Source: Candidatus Aminicenantes bacterium UBA6228 (GTDB taxonomy: Bacteria; Acidobacteriota; Aminicenantia; Aminicenantales; Saccharicenantaceae). Taken from it: DNA of 64,000 nt. The stretch spans positions 62,001 through 126,000 of the forward strand of contig DJWO01000001.1 in assembly GCA_002441005.1 (NCBI GenBank), in the 5' to 3' direction. This document shows positions 8,580 to 16,408 of this stretch, piece by piece. The notes below the pieces were generated by a model, which saw nothing but the letters and a program-made list of their open reading frames with translations, ran no database searches and was not told where the DNA came from. Both the position numbers and the translations under genes were made by a program. Each line of letters opens with the position of its first letter. Positions within the stretch are counted from its first letter, which is position 1.

Positions 8580-9353
8580 TTAATCTTCTTTCTGGCTGAC
8601 GCCCCCGAATCTTCTTTCCCTTTTCTGGTAATCAACAATGGCTTGCAGGAGGTCTTTTTTCCGGAAATCAGGCCAGAGAACAGGGGTAATCCAGAATTCA
8701 GTGTAGGCGCACTGCCAGAGTAGAAAATTCGATAGTCTCATCTCGCCGCTGGTCCTGATCAGCAGATCAGGATCAGGCAAATTAGCTGTATCCAAGAAGA
8801 GCGAAAAGGTCTTTTCATCCAACTGATCAGGCTGGACAGGCTTTTTCAACAGCTGTTGACAGGCCTTTAGGATTTCCTGCCGGCCGCCATAATTCAGGGC
8901 CAGAATGAGAGACATCCGGCTATTGTTTCGGGTCATTTTTTCCAGCCGGTTAAGTTCATGACGGACAAAAAAAGGGATACCTTTTCTCTCTCCTATAACC
9001 TGTAATCTTAAATCATTGTCAATCAGGGTTTTTTCGGCCTGTTTGAGGTTTTCGGCCAGTAATTCCCAGAGAGTTTTGACCTCATCTGGCGGTCTTTTCC
9101 AGTTTTCCTGAGAAAAGGCATAAAGAGTAAGGTGTTTTATTCCCAGGCGGGTAGAAGCCTCGATCGTTTCCTGAACTGATTCCTTAGCTGCCCGGTGGCC
9201 TTCGGTCCGCGGTAAATTCCTTTTCTGAGCCCAGCGGCCATTGCCGTCCATAATGATGGCAATATGAACAGGCAGGCGGGAAAAATCTATCTGGCCAACC
9301 AGTTCCTCCTCAGGACTGCCTGGCCGGATGTAGTCTTTAAGATTATCAGGCAT
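8580..9353 (-). CDS. uppS: Isoprenyl (undecaprenyl) diphosphate synthase
   Basis: A cis-prenyltransferase adding isopentenyl units to farnesyl diphosphate to make the C55 carrier lipid of peptidoglycan. HIAIIMDGNGRWAQ carries the catalytic Asp (residue 36 here), with RTEGHRAAKES, LTLYAFSQENWKRP, ALNYGGRQEI and LLIRTSGEMRLSNFLLWQ following in family order, and FWITPVLWPDF near the end. I choose ATG 9353 (257 aa): the consensus promoter 9389-9361 would start the transcript on or beside that codon, while ATG 9362 and TTG 9389 lie within the promoter. Family members are usually near 250 aa, which agrees. Confidence 0.93.
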   Translation of the reverse strand: MPDNLKDYIRPGSPEEELVGQIDFSRLPVHIAIIMDGNGRWAQKRNLPRTEGHRAAKESVQETIEASTRLGIKHLTLYAFSQENWKRPPDEVKTLWELLAENLKQAEKTLIDNDLRLQVIGERKGIPFFVRHELNRLEKMTRNNSRMSLILALNYGGRQEILKACQQLLKKPVQPDQLDEKTFSLFLDTANLPDPDLLIRTSGEMRLSNFLLWQCAYTEFWITPVLWPDFRKKDLLQAIVDYQKRERRFGGVSQKED

Positions 9354-9360
9354 GCCAAAC

Positions 9361-9389
9361 ATTATAAGTAGCCTTAAGAAATTTGTCAA
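9361..9389 (-). promoter_or_regulatory. Consensus sigma-70 promoter of the uppS operon
   Basis: Minus strand TTGACA (9389-9384), 17-base spacer, TATAAT (9366-9361): a perfect 12/12 match with ideal spacing. The eighth base after the -10 box is the A of ATG 9353, giving a predicted leaderless transcript for uppS-cdsA-dxr-rseP-ispG-larE. Confidence 0.75.
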
Positions 9390-9403
9390 AAAAGCCGGTT
9401 TTA

Positions 9404-9432
9404 TAGACAGGCTGCCGGGTCTATGCTAATAT
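9404..9432 (+). promoter_or_regulatory. Promoter of hypCDE
   Basis: TAGACA (9404-9409), 17-base spacer, TAATAT (9427-9432) preceded by TGC, an extended -10 element. The start site would be near 9439, just before the GAGGA ribosome site (9441-9445) and ATG 9450. It lies back to back with the uppS promoter; the two -35 boxes are 14 bases apart. Confidence 0.5.
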
Positions 9433-9449
9433 TTTTAAAAGAGGATGAT

Positions 9450-9671
9450 ATGTGCCTGGCAGTACCCGGAAAAGTAATCAGTTTAAATGATAACGGGACA
9501 GGTCAGGTTGACTATTTAGGCAGTCAGGTTCTGGCCAATTTTTCCCTCTTACCCGGCCTCAGAATTGGCGACTGGGTTATAGTTCATGCCGGTTTTGCTA
9601 TCTCCAGGCTCGATCAAAAAGAAGCGCGCCGGACTCTCAAGCTCTTCCAGGAACTGGAAAAGCAGTCTTAG
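9450..9671 (+). CDS. hypC: Hydrogenase maturation chaperone HypC
   Basis: 73 residues starting MCLAVPGKVISL; Cys2 right after the initiator Met is the conserved residue that holds the Fe(CN)2CO precursor with HypD, so the start must be ATG 9450 and not the in-frame ATG at 9423. The beta-barrel core GQVDYLGSQVLANFSLLPGLRIGDWVIVHAGFAISRLDQKEA matches the HypC/HybG family. Ribosome site GAGGA is 4 bases upstream. It heads a hypC-hypD-hypE operon. Confidence 0.95.
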   Translation: MCLAVPGKVISLNDNGTGQVDYLGSQVLANFSLLPGLRIGDWVIVHAGFAISRLDQKEARRTLKLFQELEKQS

Positions 9672-9681
9672 GGTAGCAGCC

Positions 9682-10821
9682 ATGACCGGGTCAGTTTCTC
9701 ACCGCACGCCCTTCTCTGATTGGAGAACAAGAGAAACCACTGAGCATTTACTTCGGGCCATTGAAGCCGAAACCAGGCACCTCCCCGCTGCTCTCAAGCT
9801 AATGGAAGTCTGTGGTACCCATACCATGGCCCTTCATCGCTCAGGCTTAAAGCCGCGGCTACGGGAAGCCGGGATTGAGCTGATTTCGGGCCCTGGCTGT
9901 CCAGTCTGCATTACACCTGATTATTATCATGAAGCAGTGATTGACCTCCTGACCACCCGCAATGATATTATCGTTTGCACTTTTGGTGATCTGACCAGAG
10001 TCCCGACCAGGAAAGGCTCTTTACAAACTGTTGTCCCGCAGCCAGGCTCCAGGCTAAAAATAGTTTACTCGCCGGAAGAAGCCGTCCAGGAGGCCAGGAG
10101 CCAGCCTGACAAGCAGGTAATCTTTTTTGGCGCCGGCTTTGAAACCACCATTCCGGGCATCACTTTTACCGTCAAGACAGCCACCGAACTGAATTTAAAA
10201 AATTATTCACTCCTGACGGCTTTCTGGCTGATTCCACCGGCTCTAAAGGCCATTATTGAATCGGGAGAGCTGGCCATTAACGGCTTTATCTACCCGGGGC
10301 ACGTCAGTGTCATCATCGGCGAAAAACCCTATGCCTTTATCGCTGAAAAATATCATCTGCCTGGAGCTATTTCCGGTTTTGAGCCGGCCGATATCCTTCT
10401 GGGCGTTCTATCAGTGGTCAGACAAATAAGAAGCGGGAAGCCGCTGGTCGCCAATGAATATCAGAGAGTGGTCAAACCTCAAGGCAACCCCCAGGCCCTG
10501 GCTCTGATGGAGAAATATCTGAGCAAAACCCCTGCCGACTGGCGCGGACTGGGGATAATTCCAGATAGCGGGCTGAAATTGAAACCAGACTACTCTGCTT
10601 TTGATGCCCTGAAAAAGTTTTCGCTCAAGCTGAAGCCAGGCCAGGCGGGAAAAACAGCCTGCCGGTGCGGAGAGGTACTTAAAGGCCTGATTGATCCTGG
10701 CAACTGTCCCCTGTTTGGCCGGCAATGCCGACCCGACAGCCCCCAGGGGCCCTGCATGGTTTCCTATGAAGGAGCTTGCCTCATAGAATACAAATTTTCT
10801 GGAGCGAAAGATCATGACTAA
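9682..10821 (+). CDS. hypD: Hydrogenase maturation protein HypD
   Basis: 379 residues from ATG 9682 (an upstream ATG at 9586 would overlap hypC by most of its end and adds non-family sequence). HypD is the Fe-S scaffold on which the Fe(CN)2CO group of [NiFe]-hydrogenase is built. MEVCGTHTMALHRSGL holds the essential Cys44, ISGPGCPVCITP the redox pair Cys73/Cys76, FGAGFETTIPG a further conserved loop, and the C-terminal cysteines (CRCGEVLKGL, NCPLFGRQC, GPCMVSYEGAC) bind the [4Fe-4S] cluster. Its stop overlaps the hypE start by 8 bases. Confidence 0.96.
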   Translation: MTGSVSHRTPFSDWRTRETTEHLLRAIEAETRHLPAALKLMEVCGTHTMALHRSGLKPRLREAGIELISGPGCPVCITPDYYHEAVIDLLTTRNDIIVCTFGDLTRVPTRKGSLQTVVPQPGSRLKIVYSPEEAVQEARSQPDKQVIFFGAGFETTIPGITFTVKTATELNLKNYSLLTAFWLIPPALKAIIESGELAINGFIYPGHVSVIIGEKPYAFIAEKYHLPGAISGFEPADILLGVLSVVRQIRSGKPLVANEYQRVVKPQGNPQALALMEKYLSKTPADWRGLGIIPDSGLKLKPDYSAFDALKKFSLKLKPGQAGKTACRCGEVLKGLIDPGNCPLFGRQCRPDSPQGPCMVSYEGACLIEYKFSGAKDHD

Positions 10822-11800
10822 AATCAGCCTGGAGCTGGGTAGCGGCGGAAGATTAATGAGGGATTTCATCTCGGGAAAAGTCGTCCCGCTCTTCAAAAAC
10901 CCGATCTTAAGTGAACTTCACGATGCCGCTCACCTACCCGGGGGCTTAGCCCTGACCACTGATTCCTATACAGTTGATCCGCTGTTTTTCCCGGGTGGGG
11001 ATATTGGCAGTCTCTGTATCAACGGGACGGTCAATGATCTGGTCGTTTCCGGAGCCAGGCCAGCCTACCTTACTCTGTCCCTGATCATAGAAGAAGGTTT
11101 TGAGCTCGAACAGCTGGAGAAAATACTTCAATCAATAAAAAGGACAGCCAGGAAAAATTCAGTAGAAATCGTAACCGGTGATACCAAAGTTGTTCCCCAG
11201 GGACAGGGAGGGAAAATCTATATCAACACCGCCGGGGTCGGGCGCCTGCTGGGCAGGCCGCAGCCCCGTAAGATTAAACCAGGTGATAAAATCCTCGTCA
11301 CCGGAGAGATTGGAGAGCATGGGCTGGCCATTATGCTGAGCAGGAATAACTTTCCACTTGTTTCCGGGGTCAAGAGTGATTGTGCCCCGCTCCTTTTTCT
11401 TCTTCCCCTCTGGACGCAGGGCGCCCTGTGGATGAGAGATATCACCCGGGGCGGGCTGGCTACCGTCCTGGCTGAACTGGCTCAGACAATTTCTTATCCT
11501 CTGCTCGTAGAAGAAGACAAAATTCCCTATTCCACCCGGCTGCAGGGAGCAGTGGAAATTCTCGGAATTGATCCCCTCTACTTAGCCTGTGAAGGCCGGG
11601 CTTTAATAGTCGCCCCGGCCAGAAAAGCAGAATTGATTTTAAAAAGGCTAAGGTCTAATCCCCGGGGAAGAAAAGCTGCCATTATCGGCGAGGTTCAAAC
11701 TAAAACCGGACAACCGGGTGAAACCCTGCTCAAAACTTCCACCGGCGGGTTGCGCCTGCTCGAGCCCCTCACCTCAGAATTGCTGCCGAGAATTTGCTAA
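10814..11800 (+). CDS. hypE: Hydrogenase maturation protein HypE
   Basis: 328 residues. HypE dehydrates the carbamoylated C-terminal cysteine to a thiocyanate that provides the CN ligands of the hydrogenase iron; the protein here ends in PRIC, exactly the required tail. AIRS-like fold with ELGSGGRLMRDFI, TTDSYTVDPLFFPGGDIGSL, INGTVNDLVVSGA, and MRDITRGGLATVLAELA. ATG 10814 overlaps the end of hypD, indicating translational coupling. HypA, HypB, HypF and hydrogenase structural genes are not in the window. Confidence 0.96.
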   Translation: MTKISLELGSGGRLMRDFISGKVVPLFKNPILSELHDAAHLPGGLALTTDSYTVDPLFFPGGDIGSLCINGTVNDLVVSGARPAYLTLSLIIEEGFELEQLEKILQSIKRTARKNSVEIVTGDTKVVPQGQGGKIYINTAGVGRLLGRPQPRKIKPGDKILVTGEIGEHGLAIMLSRNNFPLVSGVKSDCAPLLFLLPLWTQGALWMRDITRGGLATVLAELAQTISYPLLVEEDKIPYSTRLQGAVEILGIDPLYLACEGRALIVAPARKAELILKRLRSNPRGRKAAIIGEVQTKTGQPGETLLKTSTGGLRLLEPLTSELLPRIC

Positions 11801-11823
11801 AAACCAGAACCTGGCCAGGATAG

Positions 11824-12771
11824 TCAGGCGGGCTGCTTTTTATACCAGTCAACTGTTAGCCGCAAACCAGACTTGAAATCAATGCCCGGCTCAAAGGTCA
11901 GAAGTTTCCTGGCTTTATCGACACTGGCATAGGAATCTTTGATATCACCGGGACGGGGCGGGGCATATTCAGGTTTTAAAGTCTGTCCCAGGCAGCTGGC
12001 AATTTCTGTCGCTAAAGAATTGATTGTCAGCCTCTCAGAAGAGCCAATATTAAAGGCTTCTCCCCGGAAATGTTCAGCCTGAGCAGCCAGCAGGTTGGCT
12101 TTGACCACGTTGCCGACGTAGATAAAATCACGGGTTTGCTGGCCATCGCCAAAAATTGTGGGTGCCTGCCCTCCAAGCATCCGTTTGATAAAAACGGGAA
12201 TAACGGCTGCATATTGGGAATCGGGGTCCTGGCGGGGCCCGAAAACATTAAAATAACGGAGGCAAACGGCATTAAAATTATAGAGATAGCTGAAGACCTG
12301 GCAGTATTTCTCAGAGGCCAGCTTCTGGGCGGCATAAGGTGACAGAGGTTTGCCTTCACTCCCCTCCTTCTTAGGGAAAACTTCGTCATCTCCATAGACA
12401 GCTGAAGAGGAAGCTAAAACAAAGCTCTTAACTCCAGCTTTGACTCCAGCCTGAAGCAGATTCAGTGTTCCGGTTAGATTTATGTCATGAGCCAGAAAAG
12501 GCTCGGAGATTGACCTGGGGACAGAAGCTAAAGCCGCCTGATGTAAAATTACCTCCATCCCGGCCGCCGCTTCAAGGCAGAGGTCTTTGTTCCTGATATC
12601 TCCCCTGATTATTTCTATTTTTGAGCTCAATCCTGCCAGGTTTTCTTCTTTGCCGGATGAAAAATCATCAAGAACTCTGACCTGGTACTGGCGCCTGACC
12701 AATTCGTCAACTAAATGCGAGCCAATAAAACCAGCTCCCCCGGTGACCAAATATTTTTTATATTCTGGCAT
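11824..12771 (-). CDS. NAD-dependent nucleotide-sugar epimerase/dehydratase (SDR)
   Basis: 315 residues of the extended short-chain dehydrogenase family. NAD-binding VTGGAGFIGSHLVDEL at the N-terminus, LDDFSSGKEENL, the catalytic Ser in LASSSAVYGDDEVFPKKEG and Y-x-x-x-K in SPYAAQKLASEKYC, then RYFNVFGPRQDPDSQYAAVIP and FGDGQQTRDFIYVGNV. The pattern is that of UDP-glucose or UDP-N-acetylglucosamine 4-epimerases (GalE/WbpP type); the exact sugar is unclear. It is the last gene of the sat-cysC operon, 16 bases after cysC, with AGGAATAAAAA before its ATG, linking activated sulfate to sugar metabolism. Confidence 0.87.
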   Translation of the reverse strand: MPEYKKYLVTGGAGFIGSHLVDELVRRQYQVRVLDDFSSGKEENLAGLSSKIEIIRGDIRNKDLCLEAAAGMEVILHQAALASVPRSISEPFLAHDINLTGTLNLLQAGVKAGVKSFVLASSSAVYGDDEVFPKKEGSEGKPLSPYAAQKLASEKYCQVFSYLYNFNAVCLRYFNVFGPRQDPDSQYAAVIPVFIKRMLGGQAPTIFGDGQQTRDFIYVGNVVKANLLAAQAEHFRGEAFNIGSSERLTINSLATEIASCLGQTLKPEYAPPRPGDIKDSYASVDKARKLLTFEPGIDFKSGLRLTVDWYKKQPA

Positions 12772-12787
12772 TTTTTATTCCTGAAAC

Positions 12788-13333
12788 TTATCTGTGCTCA
12801 TCAAGATAACCCGCCTGGTGGAGATAAGCCAGGACTTTTCTGGCACTTTCTTCGAGTGTTTCCCGGTCAGTCTGGAGGACCAGTTCCGGTTGAAGCGGCT
12901 CTTCATAGGGATCGGAAATGCCGGTAAATTCCTTTATCTCGCCTTTGATGGCTTTTTGATACATGCCTTTGACATCGCGGGACATACAGACCTCCAGGGG
13001 GCATTTCACATAAACTTCAATAAAGTCGCCTATCTCCCGCCTGGCTTCTTCTCTTATCTCCCGGTAAGGAGAAATAAAGGAAGTCAGAACGGCCACTCCA
13101 TTTCTGGTCAGAAGTTTAGCCACGAAAGTTACCCGTCTGATATTTTCATCGCGGTCGTGGCGGGAAAAGCCAAGATCCCGGCAAAGGCTCTGGCGAACAA
13201 CATCTCCATCCAGGCGTTCAACTTTTAAACCATCTTCCCTTAGCAGACTGGCCACCCGGTCAGCTATGGCTGACTTGCCCGAGCAGGGCAGTCCGGTAAA
13301 CCACAGGGTAAAACCTTTTTGTTCCTGACACAT
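12788..13333 (-). CDS. cysC: Adenylylsulfate kinase
   Basis: 181 residues. Phosphorylates APS at the 3' hydroxyl to give PAPS, the donor for sulfation or (with a reductase) sulfur assimilation. P-loop GLPCSGKSAIADRV, LDGDVVRQSLCRDLGFSRHDRDENIRRV, SFISPYREIREEAR (APS-binding Ser/Arg segment), FIEVYVKCPLEVCMSRDVKGMY and GISDPYEEPLQPEL are all conserved. AAAGGAG precedes the ATG. It lies downstream of sat and the phosphodiesterase in one operon. No PAPS reductase is present nearby. Confidence 0.95.
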   Translation of the reverse strand: MCQEQKGFTLWFTGLPCSGKSAIADRVASLLREDGLKVERLDGDVVRQSLCRDLGFSRHDRDENIRRVTFVAKLLTRNGVAVLTSFISPYREIREEARREIGDFIEVYVKCPLEVCMSRDVKGMYQKAIKGEIKEFTGISDPYEEPLQPELVLQTDRETLEESARKVLAYLHQAGYLDEHR

Positions 13334-13397
13334 GAAGCTACTCCTTTGTTGATCTTCTTGCTTTATTTTTTATCAATTTTTACCAGCCAGTTAATAA

Positions 13398-14780
13398 TCA
13401 GCTTATAGCCTGACCTTGGAGATCGGGCACTGCCGGCCCACCCAGCAATTTAAGGACCGTTGGCGCAATATCAATAATACTGGCTCCTTTCTTTCTTCCG
13501 CCGGGCGACGCAGGATCATAAAGAATGTATATTCCATTATAATCATGAACAGCGTCATCCGGCCCGGTATCATTTTCTTCAAGATAAAGACTACCATAGC
13601 CAAGTGTCCCGGCCGACCGCCAGTATAAATCATCAAAATAGACCATAAGATCAGGATAATCGCCATTAACCACTGGATAGTGCTCCTGAGGTTTGATGAC
13701 CACCGTCTGCCATTCTTCTCCCCGTGGCCCTCGGATAGCTTTAAGGCGAGAGGCCAGCTCATCGCGCACTGTCTCATAATCTTCCGGTTTAATAATTCCC
13801 TGTGGCTCGCGCCCCTCAACATTTAAGAAGATGCGGGCATAATAACCGCCCCAGCCCCAGGCTCTGGTCCGCTTCCAGTCAATTTTAAGATTATCAACGC
13901 TCTGCCCCCGGGCTGGCGGCTCAGAAATCACCAGGTCACCCTGTTCAATTAGCCAGTCATTGACGCAAAAAGCCCCTTTCATCCCCTTGGCTCCATGGTC
14001 AGAGACCACCAGAACCGCTGTGTTTTGATCTATCTTCTTCAGGAGCTGCCCGATTTTCTCATCGAGAAATTGATAATAATCATAAATAGCTGATTCAAAA
14101 GAATTTCCAGGCTTGTAGAGGTGATGATTTTTATCCATAAATTTCCAGAAGGCATGGTGCATCCGGTCCACGCCGATTTCCACCAGCCAGAAAAGAGACC
14201 AATCCTGACGGTCAAGAAGATAATCAACCACTCGAAAATGATATTCGGTCATCTGGTAAATTTCTTTTAAAACCTCGGAGCGGTCTTCGGTCCGGAAAAC
14301 AACGTCAAACAGGAAAGGACCAAAATGCTCTTCTATTTCCGCCTTCAGTTCTTCCGGATAGGTGTATGATTTTTCGCTGGAAGGCGTTATAAAGCAGGAA
14401 ATCAGTTCACCCCTGACCGGCTTCGGGGGATAACTGGGCGGAACGCCGACCAGAATGCTCTTTTTCCCCTGCTCGCCTAAATAATCCCAGACGGTTTTGG
14501 CTTTGACTGCGGTCGAGTTGGCAATCCACATTTTGTTGTACTCATAACTTTTTCTATGCCGGAAGCCATACAACCCGAGTTCGCCTGGATCCCGGCCGGT
14601 GGCCATAACCATCCAGGCCGGAATAGTAATCGGCGGATCACAGCTTCTGAGCGGCCCAGAGACGCCGTCAGTCATCAGCCGATTCAGATTGGGCAGCTTG
14701 TCTGCCCGGTCAAAGATTAAAGAGGGAGGAGCACAATCAAGACCAATAATCAGAAGTCTTTTGTCTTTCAATTCAGGCAC
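13398..14780 (-). CDS. AlkP-superfamily phosphohydrolase/phosphodiesterase (COG3379-like)
   Basis: 460 residues from a GTG start (14780) with CAGGAAA 9 bases ahead. The fold is recognised from LLIIGLDCAPPSLIF (first metal Asp), NLNRLMTDG, PPITIPAWMVMATGRDPGELGLYGF (Thr or Ser nucleophile region), VDRMHHAFW and VVSDHGAKGM (metal-binding Asp and His pairs) and a late VHDYNGIYI His. This is the type I phosphodiesterase/nucleotide pyrophosphatase group, predicted phosphohydrolase or phosphomutase of COG3379. No signal peptide is visible, so it is probably cytosolic. Its place between sat and cysC suggests a substrate connected with nucleotide sulfates or sulfated/phosphorylated glycans; that is inference. 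Confidence 0.8.
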   Translation of the reverse strand: MPELKDKRLLIIGLDCAPPSLIFDRADKLPNLNRLMTDGVSGPLRSCDPPITIPAWMVMATGRDPGELGLYGFRHRKSYEYNKMWIANSTAVKAKTVWDYLGEQGKKSILVGVPPSYPPKPVRGELISCFITPSSEKSYTYPEELKAEIEEHFGPFLFDVVFRTEDRSEVLKEIYQMTEYHFRVVDYLLDRQDWSLFWLVEIGVDRMHHAFWKFMDKNHHLYKPGNSFESAIYDYYQFLDEKIGQLLKKIDQNTAVLVVSDHGAKGMKGAFCVNDWLIEQGDLVISEPPARGQSVDNLKIDWKRTRAWGWGGYYARIFLNVEGREPQGIIKPEDYETVRDELASRLKAIRGPRGEEWQTVVIKPQEHYPVVNGDYPDLMVYFDDLYWRSAGTLGYGSLYLEENDTGPDDAVHDYNGIYILYDPASPGGRKKGASIIDIAPTVLKLLGGPAVPDLQGQAIS

Positions 14781-14811
14781 CTTTCATTTCCTGACTGTCA
14801 TTAATCACCGG

Positions 14812-15960
14812 TTATTCATTAAAAGGCTGTTTAAAAGATAAAATCACTCTGGCTACTTCCGGCCGCATCAGTTCAGGCGGCGGTACTTCCCCTTTCACCA
14901 GCATTTCTCTGATTTTCGTCCCTGAGAATTCCAGATGTTCAGACCGGTCGTGGGGGCAGGTTTTTTCATTTTCTACCGACTGGCATTTCCGGCAGAAAAA
15001 GAAAGAGGTAAAGAAAAGAGGCACAATCCCCAGATCCGGAAACTGTTCAAAAATTTCCTGCGCAGCATAAGGGGGGTAATAATTGCCGACGCCGGCATGA
15101 TCCCGCCCGATAATGATATGGCTGCAGCCAAAATTTTTTCTGATGATGGCATGATGAATAGCCTCACGCGGGCCGGCATAACGCATTTCCATCTTCAAGA
15201 TAGCCATGACCGCCCGGTTCTTAAGGTAATAATGCTTGATAAGCTCATCATAGGCGGCCAGGATAACTTCATCTTTAAAGTCTCCCTTTTTTTTCCGGCC
15301 GATGACCGGATTGATGAACAGGCCGTCAGTAAAGGTCAAAGCGGTTTTTTGAACATATTCATGGCCAAGATGGGGGGTATTTCTGGTTTGAAAACCAACC
15401 ACTGTCTGCCAGCCCTTCTCCCGGAAAAGAAGCCTGGTTTCCCGGGGCGAAAGACGATAGCTATCGAAAGGTGTGGGCAGGAGATTAATCACATCCACTT
15501 TTCCGCCCAGGAGAATGTCCTTCATGGCTGACAATCTGGCTACCCCCGGATGCTTCAGGTCAGTCGTGCCGTAAATCTTCAAAGCAAATTCTTCTTTATC
15601 ATAGGGATATTTGTCCTCAAGATAGAGAACAGCTACCGGTTGCCCTGCTTCTGACCGCAAAGCCACCTTTTGTCCGATTTCTAACCGGTCAGCTGTTTCG
15701 CGGTCGGTATCAAGAACAATGGGAATAGTCCAGGGCAGGTCGTTAGCCAGCCTCATCTCTTTGAGGACACTTTCAAAATCAGGCCTGGTCAAAAAACCTT
15801 CTAAGGGAGAATAGACACCGGTTGCCATGTTCTCCACATCTGAGATGAGATCGGGATCAAGGGTGAGAGAGGGCAACCGGTCAAGACTGCTCAGAGTCTT
15901 CTCCTTTTCACCTTCCTCCAGCAGGCGATTTGTTAGTTTTCCACCATGGGGATTAATCAT
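14812..15960 (-). CDS. sat: Sulfate adenylyltransferase
   Basis: 382 residues. Makes APS and pyrophosphate from ATP and sulfate. FQTRNTPHLGHEYVQ (the H-x-x-H ATP motif with its Arg) and IIGRDHAGVGNYYPPY are catalytic; FFFCRKCQSVENEKTCPHDRSEH carries the Cys/His zinc site found in monofunctional archaeal/dissimilatory-type Sat; SGTKIREML follows. I choose ATG 15960 (MINPHGGKL, usual beginning of this type) because AAGGAG stands 6 bases upstream; ATG 16011, 17 codons earlier, has no such site and would overlap the preceding gene. Operon with RHH protein, phosphodiesterase, cysC and epimerase. Confidence 0.95.
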   Translation of the reverse strand: MINPHGGKLTNRLLEEGEKEKTLSSLDRLPSLTLDPDLISDVENMATGVYSPLEGFLTRPDFESVLKEMRLANDLPWTIPIVLDTDRETADRLEIGQKVALRSEAGQPVAVLYLEDKYPYDKEEFALKIYGTTDLKHPGVARLSAMKDILLGGKVDVINLLPTPFDSYRLSPRETRLLFREKGWQTVVGFQTRNTPHLGHEYVQKTALTFTDGLFINPVIGRKKKGDFKDEVILAAYDELIKHYYLKNRAVMAILKMEMRYAGPREAIHHAIIRKNFGCSHIIIGRDHAGVGNYYPPYAAQEIFEQFPDLGIVPLFFTSFFFCRKCQSVENEKTCPHDRSEHLEFSGTKIREMLVKGEVPPPELMRPEVARVILSFKQPFNE

Positions 15961-16003
15961 CAATTTCTCCTTAAGGTTTAGCTTGGGGGCTGGAAGCCGC
16001 TGC

Positions 16004-16219
16004 TCAGTCAATATAGCCGAGAGCTTTTAGCCTTTCCTTGATTTTTTCCTCTTCCTCCGGGGTAAAAACCTCTTTGTTTTCTTCTTCCTTAGCCAGATTT
16101 TCCCTTAAAACTCTGGCCACATAACTTGAGACCGAGCTGATGTCTGTTCCCTTTATTTTTTCTTCTATTTTTTTATAAAGAGAAGTTGGAATCGAAACTG
16201 AAGTGAACTCTTTTTCCAT
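16004..16219 (-). CDS. Small ribbon-helix-helix-like protein with LGY tail
   Basis: 71 residues from ATG 16219, fixed by AGGAGG 5 bases ahead. Residues 4-45 (FTSVSIPTSLYKKIEEKI then a Ser-rich turn and SYVARVLRENLAKEE) fit a MetJ/Arc/CopG-type ribbon-helix-helix: one strand, two helices. The tail, FTPEEEEKIKERLKALGYI, ends in an L-G-Y motif I know from the C-termini of many sulfatases and AlkP-family phosphodiesterases. First gene of the sat operon; it could be a DNA-binding autoregulator of sulfate activation, or a small partner of Sat. No experiment that I know assigns it a function. Confidence 0.65.
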   Translation of the reverse strand: MEKEFTSVSIPTSLYKKIEEKIKGTDISSVSSYVARVLRENLAKEEENKEVFTPEEEEKIKERLKALGYID

Positions 16220-16237
16220 TTTTCCTCCTGAGGAAAT

Positions 16238-16266
16238 TTTATATAACAGACTGAGCTTTTTTGCAA
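16238..16266 (-). promoter_or_regulatory. Promoter of the sat-cysC operon
   Basis: Minus strand TTGCAA (16266-16261), 17-base spacer, TATAAA (16243-16238). Predicted start near 16231 leaves a 12-base leader containing AGGAGG before ATG 16219. Confidence 0.5.
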
Positions 16267-16314
16267 CTGGATTCAGGCTCGAGGCCAGGCCGGGACCTGA
16301 GCCAGCCGGCTTTC

Positions 16315-16343
16315 TTGACAAAACCTGACAGGCGTGATTTAAT
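16315..16343 (+). promoter_or_regulatory. Promoter of the phoH-ybeY-era operon
   Basis: TTGACA (16315-16320), 17-base spacer, TTTAAT (16338-16343): 6/6 plus 5/6. Predicted start near 16350; phoH ATG at 16409. The leader contains a 12-codon open frame (16369-16407) ending one base before the phoH ATG. Confidence 0.6.
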
Positions 16344-16408
16344 TTTGGTTAGTTTGTTAGCTGTCTCTATGAGTAGAAAACAGGAAAGAGGAAAATTAGC
16401 CTTTTAAA

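Noticed and set aside
9423..9449. Upstream start for hypC
   Set aside because: It would place the conserved Cys2 internally; ATG 9450 follows GAGGA and gives the normal MCLAVPG start.
13831..14480. Frameshift in the AlkP-family phosphodiesterase
   Set aside because: Motifs on either side are in one frame and the length is normal; overlapping frames in this stretch are shadows.
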